Source of the DNA: Flavobacterium sp. WV_118_3
GTDB lineage: Bacteria > Bacteroidota > Bacteroidia > Flavobacteriales > Flavobacteriaceae
Direction of reading: 5' to 3'
Length of the DNA stretch: 64,000 nt
Assembly: GCF_039778605.1 (NCBI RefSeq)
Contig: NZ_CP156060.1
Span: 2,852,001-2,916,000, forward strand
Shown piece by piece: positions 9,424 through 18,192 of this stretch. The notes under the pieces are model-generated. The model saw only the letters and a list, made by a program, of their open reading frames with translations, ran no database searches and was not told where the DNA came from. The position numbers and the translations under genes were made by a program. Position 1 is the first letter of the stretch; each line of letters opens with the position of its first letter.

Positions 9424-9750
9424 ATGAAGAAAAATTACTTTTATATTATCTTAGTTGCCTTTTTTCTGTTTTCTGCCAATTTATTCGCGCAGGAAGGAAA
9501 AGGTTCTTCGGGTACCACTATCGAAGGTCTAAACATTTATCCAAATCCAACCAACGGGGACAAAATATACATTACTTCCAAATCGGCACAAGATAAAGAA
9601 GTTGAAATTTTTGATGTATTAGGCAAACGTATTTTACAAGCTACTTTAAACTCAAAAGAGCTGAATATCGCCAATTTAAACACCGGTGTTTATATCATCA
9701 AAATCAAAGAAGGCGAAGCTTCCGCAACAAGAAAGCTTATTATCAAATAG
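9424..9750 (+). CDS. Minimal T9SS type A sorting-domain protein
   Basis: A 108-residue protein with a signal peptide (1-22, ending NLFAQ), a linker of about 12 residues (EGKGSSGTTIEG), and then only a T9SS type A C-terminal domain: LNIYPNPTNGDKIYI, VEIFDVLGKRIL, LNTGVYIIKI, ATRKLIIK. T9SS exports proteins with this domain across the outer membrane and usually removes the domain, so almost nothing would be left as cargo. It could be a peptide carrier, a remnant of a larger gene or a regulator. A TATCTTTA -7-like element at 9400-9407 gives it its own promoter. Confidence 0.85.
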   Translation: MKKNYFYIILVAFFLFSANLFAQEGKGSSGTTIEGLNIYPNPTNGDKIYITSKSAQDKEVEIFDVLGKRILQATLNSKELNIANLNTGVYIIKIKEGEASATRKLIIK

Positions 9751-9823
9751 TTAACAAAGGGTTATTTCTTACATTTAACCATAATTTTACATTAAAAGTT
9801 TTCATTTATCACGAAATACTTCT

Positions 9824-9831
9824 TAACTTTG
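9824..9831 (+). promoter_or_regulatory. -7 element TAACTTTG
   Basis: Exact match to the Bacteroidota -7 consensus TAnnTTTG, 29 bases upstream of the next ATG; drives the T9SS carbohydrate-binding-like gene at 9861. No clear -33 TTG is seen at the usual spacing. Confidence 0.65.
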
Positions 9832-9860
9832 TTGTCCACTTTTTAAAAACAATTCAAGAC

Positions 9861-10652
9861 ATGAAAAAACTTTACACTTTATTAGCAACTGTTGCATTAT
9901 CGTATGCTGTCAATGCTCAAAACTTAATACCTAACGGTGGATTTGAAAACTGGACTGCTGGTGCTCCTGACTCATGGACAGTAACTGTTCCTGCAAACGG
10001 AGGATCTGTTACTCTTGAAACTGCGGCTGGTAACGTACACGGTGGTACAAGTTCAGCTAAATTTACAGCACCTGCTGGAACAGGTAACGTAAGAGCTGGT
10101 GTTGCTGACTTTGCTGTAGTTGCTGGTCACCAATACACATTGACATACTGGTACAAAGACGAAACAGACAATGCTAAAGGAAGACACTGGGGAGCTTGGA
10201 GAACTAGCTCAGCTGGTATCACTGACACTTCATTACAACCTGACTATTATGGAAACACTACAGGATGGCAACAAGTTTCTGTAACGGCTACTGCTCCAGC
10301 TGGTGCAACTATCTTGCGTTTTGACTTCCGTGTATACCAAGACACTGGAAACTCAGGAGCTATATATTATGATGACGTAACTTTAGTAGATAACACACTA
10401 GGATTACAAGAAAATGCTATCGCTGGTTTAAAAGTATACCCTAACCCGGTATCTGGAAACAACTTCTATATTTCATCTGATGCTTCAGCTGTAAAATCAG
10501 TTGCTGTTTATGATGTATTAGGAAAACAAGTAATCAATACACGTGTTGAAAACGAAGCTGCTATCAACGTTTCTAACTTAAACGCTGGTGTTTATATCGT
10601 TAAAATCACTGAAGAAGGAAAAACGGCTACTAGAAAATTAGTTATCAAATAA
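9861..10652 (+). CDS. T9SS-secreted protein with carbohydrate-binding-like domain
   Basis: A 263-residue protein: signal peptide 1-19 (SYAVNAQ), then a jelly-roll CBM_4_9-like domain (LIPNGGFENWTAGAPDSW at the start, GATILRFDFRVYQ and IYYDDVTLVDN at the end, about 22-178), then a T9SS type A domain (LKVYPNPVSGNNFYI, VAVYDVLGKQV, LNAGVYIVKI, ATRKLVIK). The opening FENW and closing YYDDV motifs are typical of these jelly rolls. No catalytic domain is present, so it probably binds glycans or acts as a surface layer component. Codon use is skewed to a small set (GCT, GGT, AAC), consistent with high expression. Confidence 0.85.
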   Translation: MKKLYTLLATVALSYAVNAQNLIPNGGFENWTAGAPDSWTVTVPANGGSVTLETAAGNVHGGTSSAKFTAPAGTGNVRAGVADFAVVAGHQYTLTYWYKDETDNAKGRHWGAWRTSSAGITDTSLQPDYYGNTTGWQQVSVTATAPAGATILRFDFRVYQDTGNSGAIYYDDVTLVDNTLGLQENAIAGLKVYPNPVSGNNFYISSDASAVKSVAVYDVLGKQVINTRVENEAAINVSNLNAGVYIVKITEEGKTATRKLVIK

Positions 10653-10673
10653 TTTCTCTTCACACTATATAGA

Positions 10674-10702
10674 AAAGCGTCAACAATGTTGACGCTTTTT
10701 TT
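10674..10702 (+). terminator. Rho-independent terminator
   Basis: Stem AAAGCGTCAACA / TGTTGACGCTTT with almost no loop, followed by T; ends the 9861 transcript. Confidence 0.9.
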
Positions 10703-10788
10703 ATGCTCTAATTTTAAAACTTAAACTACCCTTTACCTTAAGATGATCAAAAGCCAACATCAGGTCGCTATCTTGCCAACAAAAAACC

Positions 10789-11619
10789 ATGAGACAAATT
10801 TACCTGGCTTTATTCAGCATCGCATTGAGCGTAACCGCTAACGCCCAAACGAACTTAATTCCAAACGGGAATTTTGAAACCTGGACCAACAACACGACTC
10901 CAAGCGGATTTACACCTGTAAACACGGAAACCTTCTCGGCTAATAATTTTATTACACGCGAAACCAGTATCTTTAAAAGCGGCGCATCAGCTGTAAAACA
11001 TCAATCACAGGACGATACACAAACCGTAAGTCCGAATGATCTAATCCCGGTTACTCCCGGAAATAACTACACTATTTCCTACTGGTTTTTGGATAACGAT
11101 ACCAAAGCCCGTAGCCGTGCCTGGCATTCCTGGGTTAACATTTCCAACGGAAACGAATCGGAACTAACCGACCACAGAGATGCATTACACCCAACAACAT
11201 ATTCCAGCAACAATGCACAATGGGTACAAGTAACTTTTACCCTAACCGCTCCAACAAATGCGACACATTTCCGTTTTCAGGCGCGTACCTACAGACAATC
11301 AGCAACCAGCGTTGGTGGCTTTATTTACTATGATGATTTTTCAATGGTAAACAACACCCCAATGGGACTAACCGATCACCAAATCGACGGTTTAAAATTA
11401 TACCCGAATCCGGCCAGCAACAATGATAACCTTTATATTACTTCGACAACAGGATCTGATAAAACAATTGAGATTTATGATATCCTTGGAAAACAGGTTC
11501 TGAATTTGAAATCCGAAAACAACAACCCTATTCAGCTTTCCAATCTAAACACCGGAGTGTATCTTTTAAAAATTACAGAAGAAGGAAAAACCGCCACACA
11601 AAAACTGATCATCAAATAA
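10789..11619 (+). CDS. T9SS-secreted protein with carbohydrate-binding-like domain (paralogue)
   Basis: A 276-residue paralogue of the preceding gene product with the same order: signal peptide 1-20 (VTANAQ), a jelly roll opening LIPNGNFETWTNN and closing GFIYYDDFSMVNN, then a T9SS type A domain (LKLYPNPASNNDNLYI, IEIYDILGKQVL, LNTGVYLLKI, ATQKLIIK). Its DNA uses more varied codons than its neighbour, so the duplication is old or the two are expressed at different levels. It is bounded by terminators on both sides and is therefore a single-gene unit. Confidence 0.85.
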   Translation: MRQIYLALFSIALSVTANAQTNLIPNGNFETWTNNTTPSGFTPVNTETFSANNFITRETSIFKSGASAVKHQSQDDTQTVSPNDLIPVTPGNNYTISYWFLDNDTKARSRAWHSWVNISNGNESELTDHRDALHPTTYSSNNAQWVQVTFTLTAPTNATHFRFQARTYRQSATSVGGFIYYDDFSMVNNTPMGLTDHQIDGLKLYPNPASNNDNLYITSTTGSDKTIEIYDILGKQVLNLKSENNNPIQLSNLNTGVYLLKITEEGKTATQKLIIK

Positions 11620-11646
11620 CAGCCTCCATATTCTTAACCTTATCGA

Positions 11647-11674
11647 GCACCAACGAATGTTGGTGCTTTTTTTT
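11647..11674 (+). terminator. Rho-independent terminator (GCACCAAC stem)
   Basis: Stem GCACCAAC / GTTGGTGC, loop GAAT, then eight T. The same 8-base stem is used by the terminator at 17121. Confidence 0.92.
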
Positions 11675-11748
11675 ATTTTAAAACATATTGTTATTTTTAA
11701 AACAATTTATTTTCTTAATTTGTCAGAAATTTTTTAAATCTAATTTAT

Positions 11749-12759
11749 ATGAAAACAAAACTACTTTTAACAGGGTTCTTTTTAAGCGGATTTCTATCAT
11801 TAAATGCACAAAACGTAGCTTCTAATTCAACCGTCACAAGTGGTGGTCTACAATCCGGTAGTAATGGAGAAGGCAATACTTTTTATGGTTATCAAGCCGG
11901 CATGTCAACAAACAATATTACATTCAGCAACAACACCTTTATTGGCCACTCAGCCGGAAGAACAAATACTTCCGGCAAACAAAATGTCTTTATCGGCAAT
12001 CATTCAGGTATAGACAATACAACAGGAACAAACAATCTCTTTATTGGCTATGGTTCTGGCTCTAATAATACTACGGGCAATCAAAACACATATATAGGCA
12101 GCCTAGCCGGTGCATTTGCCCCTGGATCGACAAATACTTTTATAGGATATGGATCAGGTCGAGAAAATGATGGCAATAACAATACATTTATTGGTATCAA
12201 TGCAGGAGCAGAAAGCAGAGGTTCAGGCAATGTATTGATTGGAGCATATGTTGCACTAAGTTATGATATCGACAATAAGCTTTATATTGACAACAAAGAA
12301 ACTGATACTCCTTTAATATGGGGTGATTTTACAGCCAGTCAATTAAAACTAAACGGAAAAGTAGGTATCGGAAGCACATTTGGCAATTTCCCAACAACAG
12401 CCGGTGGTGTTAATCTAAACAATTATAGTCTTTTTGTAAAAGGAGGTATATTAACGGAAGAAGTACGTGTGAATCTTCAATCTGCCTGGGCGGATTATGT
12501 ATTTCAACCGGAGTACCAATTACCGACACTAAACGAAGTAGAAAAACATATTCAGGAAAAAGGTCGCTTAATAAATGTGCCATCGGCAGCACAAATTGCA
12601 GAAGAAGGAATTGCTATTGGTGAAATGCTTAAAATCCAACAGGAAAAAATCGAAGAATTAACCCTGTACATCATTGAGCAAAATAAAACCAATGAAAAAC
12701 AAGCTAAAGACATTGAAGAATTAAAAAAACTTGTAAACAATCTGACAAATAACAAATAA
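11749..12759 (+). CDS. Secreted beta-roll repeat protein with coiled-coil end
   Basis: A 336-residue protein: signal peptide 1-20 (LSLNAQ), then about eleven short repeats of the form NTFIGYGSG/ NTxIGxxAG (about 40-165), like the left-handed beta-roll head of trimeric adhesins. A conserved tail follows (TEEVRVNLQSAWADYVFQPEY, LINVPSAAQIAEEGI, LKIQQEKIEELTLYIIEQNK) ending in a coiled coil. From memory, this tail is common in Bacteroidota proteins of the tail-fibre/adhesin kind. There is no T9SS domain, so surface location is uncertain. It is the first gene of a likely three-gene operon with the M43 protease and a paralogue. Confidence 0.8.
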   Translation: MKTKLLLTGFFLSGFLSLNAQNVASNSTVTSGGLQSGSNGEGNTFYGYQAGMSTNNITFSNNTFIGHSAGRTNTSGKQNVFIGNHSGIDNTTGTNNLFIGYGSGSNNTTGNQNTYIGSLAGAFAPGSTNTFIGYGSGRENDGNNNTFIGINAGAESRGSGNVLIGAYVALSYDIDNKLYIDNKETDTPLIWGDFTASQLKLNGKVGIGSTFGNFPTTAGGVNLNNYSLFVKGGILTEEVRVNLQSAWADYVFQPEYQLPTLNEVEKHIQEKGRLINVPSAAQIAEEGIAIGEMLKIQQEKIEELTLYIIEQNKTNEKQAKDIEELKKLVNNLTNNK

Positions 12760-12771
12760 TCCTTTAACAGC

Positions 12772-15700
12772 ATGAAAAAACAATACCTTACTATCCTTAT
12801 AGTACTGTTAATCGCTATAAAAGGATTTGCACAATCGGAACCCTGTCTTACCGATGAACTGATGCGCAATGCACTAAAAGAAAATCCTTCGATCCAAAAT
12901 TATCTGGACGAGATGGATCGAACAATAAATCAGACTCAAAATCAGAGTTCCAAGTTAGCTGCATCTGCAATGATAACGATCCCTGTGGTTGTTTATATTG
13001 TACACGGAGGGGTTAATAATCCTGAAAACATTTCAGACAATCAGGTTACCAGTCAGATAACAGCCTTAAACTCCTATTTCAATCCACATGGAATTAATTT
13101 TTGCCTAGCAACAAAAGCTGGTAATATAGCAATCCCATCAAGCGGAGGAACACAAACAACTCCCGGTATAGTACACCTCTTAAGTACAGCTTTAACCGAT
13201 CATGATGCTCAAACCGAACAACAAAATTTAGTCAATATAGCCGGAACCACAATTTCTTCAAATCGTTACTTAAGGATCTGGGTTGTAAAAAGCATTAGCA
13301 ACACCGGTGCTGCGGGAACTACTTTAGGATACTCTATGTTTCCAAATACTTCCCCCATATTTGATGGTGTCGTTATCAGATCTGATGTTTTTGGAAGTGC
13401 TCAATATTGCCAAAATTGCAATCTAATGCCAAACTACAACTTGGGTAAAACACTCGTTCACGAAGTTGGTCACTTCCTGGGACTGTATCATACATTCCAT
13501 GAGGGCTGTACAGAACTAAACAATTCAAACTGCAATCTAGCCGGAGATCGTATTTGCGATACACCACCTACTGAAACCGCAAATTTCCTATGCATCAACA
13601 AAGACACCTGTATAGAGCCAAACAACCAACCAGACGACATACACAATCATATGGATTATGGTGACGACAATTGCTCAACACACTTCTCCGAAGGGCAACG
13701 TTCTAGAATGTTCGCCACCTTATTCACATATAGATACGAATTATTCGATACCGACAATTCAATTTATACCGGTATTTGTAACTATCAAAACATGATATCG
13801 GCAACTTTTTCAGCAAGCAATTATGCTCCTTGCCAAGGAACAACGGTTACATTTTCACCAACCATGACCGGTTCGAATATAACATACCTTTGGAACTTTG
13901 GCGATCCAGCCTCCGGAAATAACAATACCTCAACATTACAAAACCCCACACACTTATTTTCCTCTGTAAGCAATTCTCCCTATAATGTCACATTAACGAT
14001 TAATAACGGCACCTCATCATCCACTTCGGCTAAACAAATCTTTAATTCTTTGTGCCAACCAATACAAAATGAAGACAATTCCTGGTATTTCAGTACCTAT
14101 AACGGGCTTAATTTCAACACTGGAACTCCCCTATACAATTCTTCCATCCCTTTCACTAATACAATGCAGGAGGCTTGTTCTGTACAAAATGATCCTTCCG
14201 GGAATGTATTGTTCTACACCAACGGGATCAATGTCTGGAACAAAAACCACATACTAATTAACAATTCCAATTCCATAAAAGGTGACACTAGTTCTGCTAG
14301 TGGCGCAATAACTGTAAAAAATCCAGCCAACAACAATCAGTATTACATCTTCACAAAAGGTTCAGATCTAACAAATAACGGTTTTAGGTACAGCATTATA
14401 AACAACTCAAATGGCGTAATTTCCATGTCATCTACCGTAGGCCAACCCATTACCTTTCCAAACGGTTACTTAACCGGTGACAACAACTCCATATTAGGAG
14501 GTGAAGGCGTTAGTGCTGCACAACATTGTGATGGCTATTGGATCGTTACATCGTCACGTAAATCTTCAGGTTATTTTTTAGTTGTCTACTCTTTAACCTC
14601 TTCCGGATTGAGCTTTATTAATGAAACTGCCCTGCCCACTAATATTACCCGAAATCTATCTACAATAGAGTTTTCACCTAACGGCAATAAAATAGCCTAT
14701 ATCAACAGAGCAGGCACGGTGCTTTTATTTGATTTCAATAAGTTTACTGGAGCAGTATCAAATATGAAATCAACAAGCTCAAATGAACTTTACTACTCAG
14801 GTTCATTTAGCCCTGACTCTGCTCTTTTCTATTACGGCGCCGGAAGCAAAGTATATCAAATAAATGCGAATGCAGTAAATCCAAATGAAAGTCGTATGAC
14901 TATTTTTAACGGTAGTGCAACCATTAATGGATTTCAAAAAGGTCCTGATAACAAAATATATTTAAGCTTCACAAATTCAAAACTTGCCGTAATACACAAT
15001 CCAAATATCATAGCTACACCAGATAATGCTAATGCCTGTAATTTTACCCCTAACGGGCCAATTTTACAACAATCTTTATCTTATGCTTTACCGAACATGG
15101 TTGATGCGAAAATAGAAACAGCTTTTAACAACACCATAAGTCATAGTGCTAACGGGTGCCTAACCTATAAATTCAACGCAAATGTTTGTGCCGCAGCTTT
15201 TAGCTGGAATTTTGGAGACTCAGCATCAGGAGCAAATAACATCTCAACCCTGGCTAATCCGTCACATACTTTTTCAAGTGCCGGCACCTATACCATAACT
15301 TTAATTTCCGGTGGAAATACGATAACCAAAACCATAACGGTAGGCATGGCATCTGTAAATATCCTGGGAAGTACATCTGCCTGTTCTACAAACAGTAATG
15401 CAACCAATAATTTTGTTGTATTAGAAGAGGGACAAAGAGCGCAATGGTCTATAACATCAGGAGCAGGGTCTATTAACGGATTAAACAACCAGTCTAACAT
15501 GCTTGTTAATTGGACGTCACTTCCAGGAACTATTTCAGTTACCGTTACCGATGTTAATGGCTGTACCAGTACAGCGACAAAGACTATTACAGCGAACTGC
15601 AACCCAACAACAAACTGCGATAACGATCTGGTTTTAAATACAACCGAAGCGACCAACACTACGCATCAGGTTTCAAATACGATTACTTTAAATGGTAATT

Positions 15701-16107
15701 ACACTATAAACAGTGGTATCAATGTAAATTTAAAAGCCGGAAATACGATTATTTTTAAACCGAATAGCGTGGTAAAAAGCGGTGCCATTATGCTGGCTAA
15801 AATCGAAAATTGTCCGGAACAAAAAACAGTATTTGAAGATCTGAAAATGGCTCCAGAAACAGCTATAGACCAAATCCGACTTTATCCAAATCCGACTACA
15901 AGCCGTATAACAATTGAAACATCGGGTGCACCAATGACAGAGATCGCTATTAGTTCTTTTGAAGGAAAATCAATTTCTATCCAGAAATTAAAAGAAAGTA
16001 CACAATTATACCAAATCGATATGTCCGATTTACAAAACGGGATTTACTTCCTAACAATCAAATCAAACACCGGCGAACTAGTAACGAAAAAAATAATTAA
16101 ACAATAA
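12772..16107 (+). CDS. M43-family metalloprotease with PKD domains and T9SS signal
   Basis: An 1111-residue secreted protease. Signal peptide 1-20; M43 (pappalysin/cytophagalysin) catalytic domain with zinc motif HEVGHFLGLYH at 230-240 and a Met-turn region NHMDYGDD, with several Cys that may form disulfides. A PKD domain follows at about 345-425 (YLWNFGDPASG), then a long WD40-like/beta-propeller-like stretch (about 430-780), a second PKD (FSWNFGDSASG, about 805-870), a Cys-containing region, and a T9SS type A domain (IRLYPNPTTSRITI ... LQNGIYFLTIK) in the last 80 residues. It should act outside the cell or on its surface. Gaps to its neighbours are 12 and 6 bases. Confidence 0.93.
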   Translation: MKKQYLTILIVLLIAIKGFAQSEPCLTDELMRNALKENPSIQNYLDEMDRTINQTQNQSSKLAASAMITIPVVVYIVHGGVNNPENISDNQVTSQITALNSYFNPHGINFCLATKAGNIAIPSSGGTQTTPGIVHLLSTALTDHDAQTEQQNLVNIAGTTISSNRYLRIWVVKSISNTGAAGTTLGYSMFPNTSPIFDGVVIRSDVFGSAQYCQNCNLMPNYNLGKTLVHEVGHFLGLYHTFHEGCTELNNSNCNLAGDRICDTPPTETANFLCINKDTCIEPNNQPDDIHNHMDYGDDNCSTHFSEGQRSRMFATLFTYRYELFDTDNSIYTGICNYQNMISATFSASNYAPCQGTTVTFSPTMTGSNITYLWNFGDPASGNNNTSTLQNPTHLFSSVSNSPYNVTLTINNGTSSSTSAKQIFNSLCQPIQNEDNSWYFSTYNGLNFNTGTPLYNSSIPFTNTMQEACSVQNDPSGNVLFYTNGINVWNKNHILINNSNSIKGDTSSASGAITVKNPANNNQYYIFTKGSDLTNNGFRYSIINNSNGVISMSSTVGQPITFPNGYLTGDNNSILGGEGVSAAQHCDGYWIVTSSRKSSGYFLVVYSLTSSGLSFINETALPTNITRNLSTIEFSPNGNKIAYINRAGTVLLFDFNKFTGAVSNMKSTSSNELYYSGSFSPDSALFYYGAGSKVYQINANAVNPNESRMTIFNGSATINGFQKGPDNKIYLSFTNSKLAVIHNPNIIATPDNANACNFTPNGPILQQSLSYALPNMVDAKIETAFNNTISHSANGCLTYKFNANVCAAAFSWNFGDSASGANNISTLANPSHTFSSAGTYTITLISGGNTITKTITVGMASVNILGSTSACSTNSNATNNFVVLEEGQRAQWSITSGAGSINGLNNQSNMLVNWTSLPGTISVTVTDVNGCTSTATKTITANCNPTTNCDNDLVLNTTEATNTTHQVSNTITLNGNYTINSGINVNLKAGNTIIFKPNSVVKSGAIMLAKIENCPEQKTVFEDLKMAPETAIDQIRLYPNPTTSRITIETSGAPMTEIAISSFEGKSISIQKLKESTQLYQIDMSDLQNGIYFLTIKSNTGELVTKKIIKQ

Positions 16108-16113
16108 CATAAT

Positions 16114-17094
16114 ATGTGCTCTAAATATTTTATAACTCTCAGTTTGACATTTGCAATCAATATTATAAACGCTCAAAGCATTGCGACTTCATCAATAACA
16201 AGTGGCGGGCTTGAAGCAGGATCTAACGGTCAAAAAAATACTTTCTATGGTTATCAATCCGGAAAAATAAACACTTCTTCCGGTATTTCTAATTCTTTTT
16301 TTGGGCATCAAACCGGAATTGCAAATACAAATGGCCATTCAAATACTTTTATTGGAAATGCTGCCGGCATTACCAATACTACAGGGGCATCAAATGTCTA
16401 TCTTGGACACGAAAGTGGAAAAGCTAGTTCTAGCGGAAATGAAAACGTTTATCTCGGTGTTTATGCTGGTGGCGAAAATGAAAGCGGTAGTGGCAATACT
16501 TTTATTGGTCATAATGCCGGTGGCGAGGCGCAGGGTTCCAACAATATCTTTATAGGCAGCTATTCAGGTTATTACGAACACACTAGCAACAAATTAATCA
16601 TTAATAACAGTTTCAATACAAGTCCGCTTATTTGGGGTGATTTCACCTCAGATCTACTAAAACTAAACGGAAAAGTAGGCATTGGAACCGCTTTTGGTAA
16701 TTTCCCAACAACTGCCGGTGGCGTTACTATTAGTAATTATAGTCTGTTTGTTAAAGGAGGAATCTTAACCGAAGAAGTCCGTGTAAATCTTCAATCTGCC
16801 TGGGCCGATTACGTTTTCCAACCGGAATACAAATTACCAACACTTGCTGAAGTTGAAAAACACATTCTGGATAAAGGTCATTTGATCAACGTTCCATCTG
16901 CTACTCAGGTTGCAGAAGAAGGAATTGCCTTAGGCGAGATGACCAAAATCCAACAGGAAAAAATCGAAGAGTTAACACTCTATATTCTTCAGCAAAACAA
17001 AATAAATGAAGTTCAAAATCAGAAACTGGAAAAACAATCAAAGGAAATAGACGAACTTAAAAAACTTGTACAAAATCTTATTGACAAGAAGTAA
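16114..17094 (+). CDS. Secreted beta-roll repeat protein with coiled-coil end (paralogue)
   Basis: A 326-residue paralogue of the 11749 product: signal peptide (INIINAQ), beta-roll repeats NTFYGYQSG, NTFIGNAAG, NVYLGHESG, NTFIGHNAGG (about 40-155), then the same tail, almost identical through VNLQSAWADYVFQPEY, and a longer coiled coil rich in Lys and Glu. It starts 6 bases after the protease stop, so it is cotranscribed. Two copies either side of a protease suggest they form a stalk, a hetero-trimer or surface structure used with the protease; this is inference. Confidence 0.8.
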   Translation: MCSKYFITLSLTFAINIINAQSIATSSITSGGLEAGSNGQKNTFYGYQSGKINTSSGISNSFFGHQTGIANTNGHSNTFIGNAAGITNTTGASNVYLGHESGKASSSGNENVYLGVYAGGENESGSGNTFIGHNAGGEAQGSNNIFIGSYSGYYEHTSNKLIINNSFNTSPLIWGDFTSDLLKLNGKVGIGTAFGNFPTTAGGVTISNYSLFVKGGILTEEVRVNLQSAWADYVFQPEYKLPTLAEVEKHILDKGHLINVPSATQVAEEGIALGEMTKIQQEKIEELTLYILQQNKINEVQNQKLEKQSKEIDELKKLVQNLIDKK

Positions 17095-17120
17095 GCCGTT
17101 TCCGATATTTTTTTTCAAAA

Positions 17121-17150
17121 GCACCAACTCGCGTTGGTGCTTTTTTATTT
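17121..17150 (+). terminator. Rho-independent terminator (GCACCAAC stem)
   Basis: Stem GCACCAAC / GTTGGTGC, loop TCGC, then six T. Closes the three-gene protease operon. The -33 TTG of the next promoter lies inside this stem. Confidence 0.92.
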
Positions 17151-17152
17151 TG

Positions 17153-17160
17153 TATTTTTG
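17153..17160 (+). promoter_or_regulatory. -7 element TATTTTTG with -33 TTG
   Basis: Exact TAnnTTTG match; TTG at 17134-17136 is 16 bases upstream. It sits 17 bases before the LuxE-like start and directly abuts the previous terminator. Confidence 0.65.
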
Positions 17161-17177
17161 CTCAAAAAGTTATAATC

Positions 17178-18158
17178 TTGATCACTTCTGCCGATATCTT
17201 TCAGATTGCCTCTAAAAAGGAATTTGAAAAAACCACGCTCAAAGTCTTCCGTCATCAGTTCGACAACAATAGTGTCTATCGGGATTTTTGCACCCTTTTA
17301 AAAAAGGATAAAACCAATGTCAAACAGATACAAGACATTCCGTTTTTACCCATCCAGTTTTTTAAAAGTCACGAGGTGGTAAGTAGTACCGATCCGGTTC
17401 AGACTACCTTTACAAGCAGCGGAACTACAGGAACAACGACGAGTCGGCATTTGGTAACCGACTTACAGTATTACGAAGAAAGTTTCCGACTCGGCTTTTC
17501 GCAATTCTACGGCAATATTGAAGATTATGTAGTTTTGGCACTTTTGCCCTCCTATCTGGAACGTGAAGGCTCTTCCCTTATCTATATGGTCGAAGATCTG
17601 ATACAACGCTCCAACCAACCGGATAGCGGCTTCTACCTGAACAATTACGACGAACTGATAACCAAGTTAATCCAACTCGATAACGAAGGTCAGAACGTAA
17701 TCCTGATTGGCGTTACTTATGCGCTATTGGATCTGATCGAAATGCAATCGTTCGAACTAAAAAATACAATCATCATGGAAACCGGCGGAATGAAAGGACG
17801 CCGTAAAGAGATTATCCGCGAAGAATTGCACGCTATTTTATGCAAGGGTTTTGGTGTTTCTAAAATTCACTCCGAATATGGCATGACAGAATTACTTTCG
17901 CAGGCGTATTCGTTAGGCGATGGCGTTTTCGAATGCCCGCCCTGGATGGATATCCTGATTCGCGATACGGAAGATGCGCTATCCTATATTGAAACCGGCA
18001 AAACCGGTGGTATTAATGTGATTGATCTGGCCAATATCAATTCCTGTTCGTTTATTGCCACACAGGATTTAGGCAAAAAATATGCAAACCATTCTTTTGA
18101 AGTACTCGGACGGTTTGACAATTCCGATATACGAGGTTGTAACCTGATGGTATTATAA
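17178..18158 (+). CDS. LuxE-like acyl-protein synthetase / acyltransferase
   Basis: A 326-residue protein of the LuxE/acyl-protein synthetase family, related to AMP-forming acyl ligases. The Ser/Thr/Gly-rich loop TSSGTTGTTTSRH near residue 77 is the phosphate-binding motif of adenylating enzymes; IHSEYGMTELLSQAY lies where the family has its conserved Tyr-Gly-Met-Thr-Glu. The likely reaction is activation of a fatty acid with ATP and transfer to a protein or CoA; the acceptor is unknown. The start codon is TTG, chosen because the promoter lies just upstream and no ATG fits. No lux genes are nearby. Confidence 0.78.
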   Translation: MITSADIFQIASKKEFEKTTLKVFRHQFDNNSVYRDFCTLLKKDKTNVKQIQDIPFLPIQFFKSHEVVSSTDPVQTTFTSSGTTGTTTSRHLVTDLQYYEESFRLGFSQFYGNIEDYVVLALLPSYLEREGSSLIYMVEDLIQRSNQPDSGFYLNNYDELITKLIQLDNEGQNVILIGVTYALLDLIEMQSFELKNTIIMETGGMKGRRKEIIREELHAILCKGFGVSKIHSEYGMTELLSQAYSLGDGVFECPPWMDILIRDTEDALSYIETGKTGGINVIDLANINSCSFIATQDLGKKYANHSFEVLGRFDNSDIRGCNLMVL

Positions 18159-18161
18159 AAT

Positions 18162-18192
18162 AAAAAGAGGGAGTTTAAAACTCCCTCTTTTT
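18162..18192. terminator. Bidirectional terminator between LuxE-like gene and tyrS
   Basis: Perfect long inverted repeat AAAAAGAGGGAGTTT / AACTCCCTCTTTTT with A and T runs on both sides, serving the two convergent genes. Confidence 0.9.

Noticed and set aside
11860..12240. Repeats NTFIGxxSG as an ice-binding or antifreeze protein
   Set aside because: The repeat form and the conserved tail with a coiled coil fit adhesin-like beta-roll proteins better; no regular TxT ice-binding face is evident.
15288..15659. 123-codon open frame on the minus strand within the protease gene
   Set aside because: It lies opposite PKD-encoding Thr/Ser-rich sequence, which gives hydrophobic antisense frames; no supporting signal.
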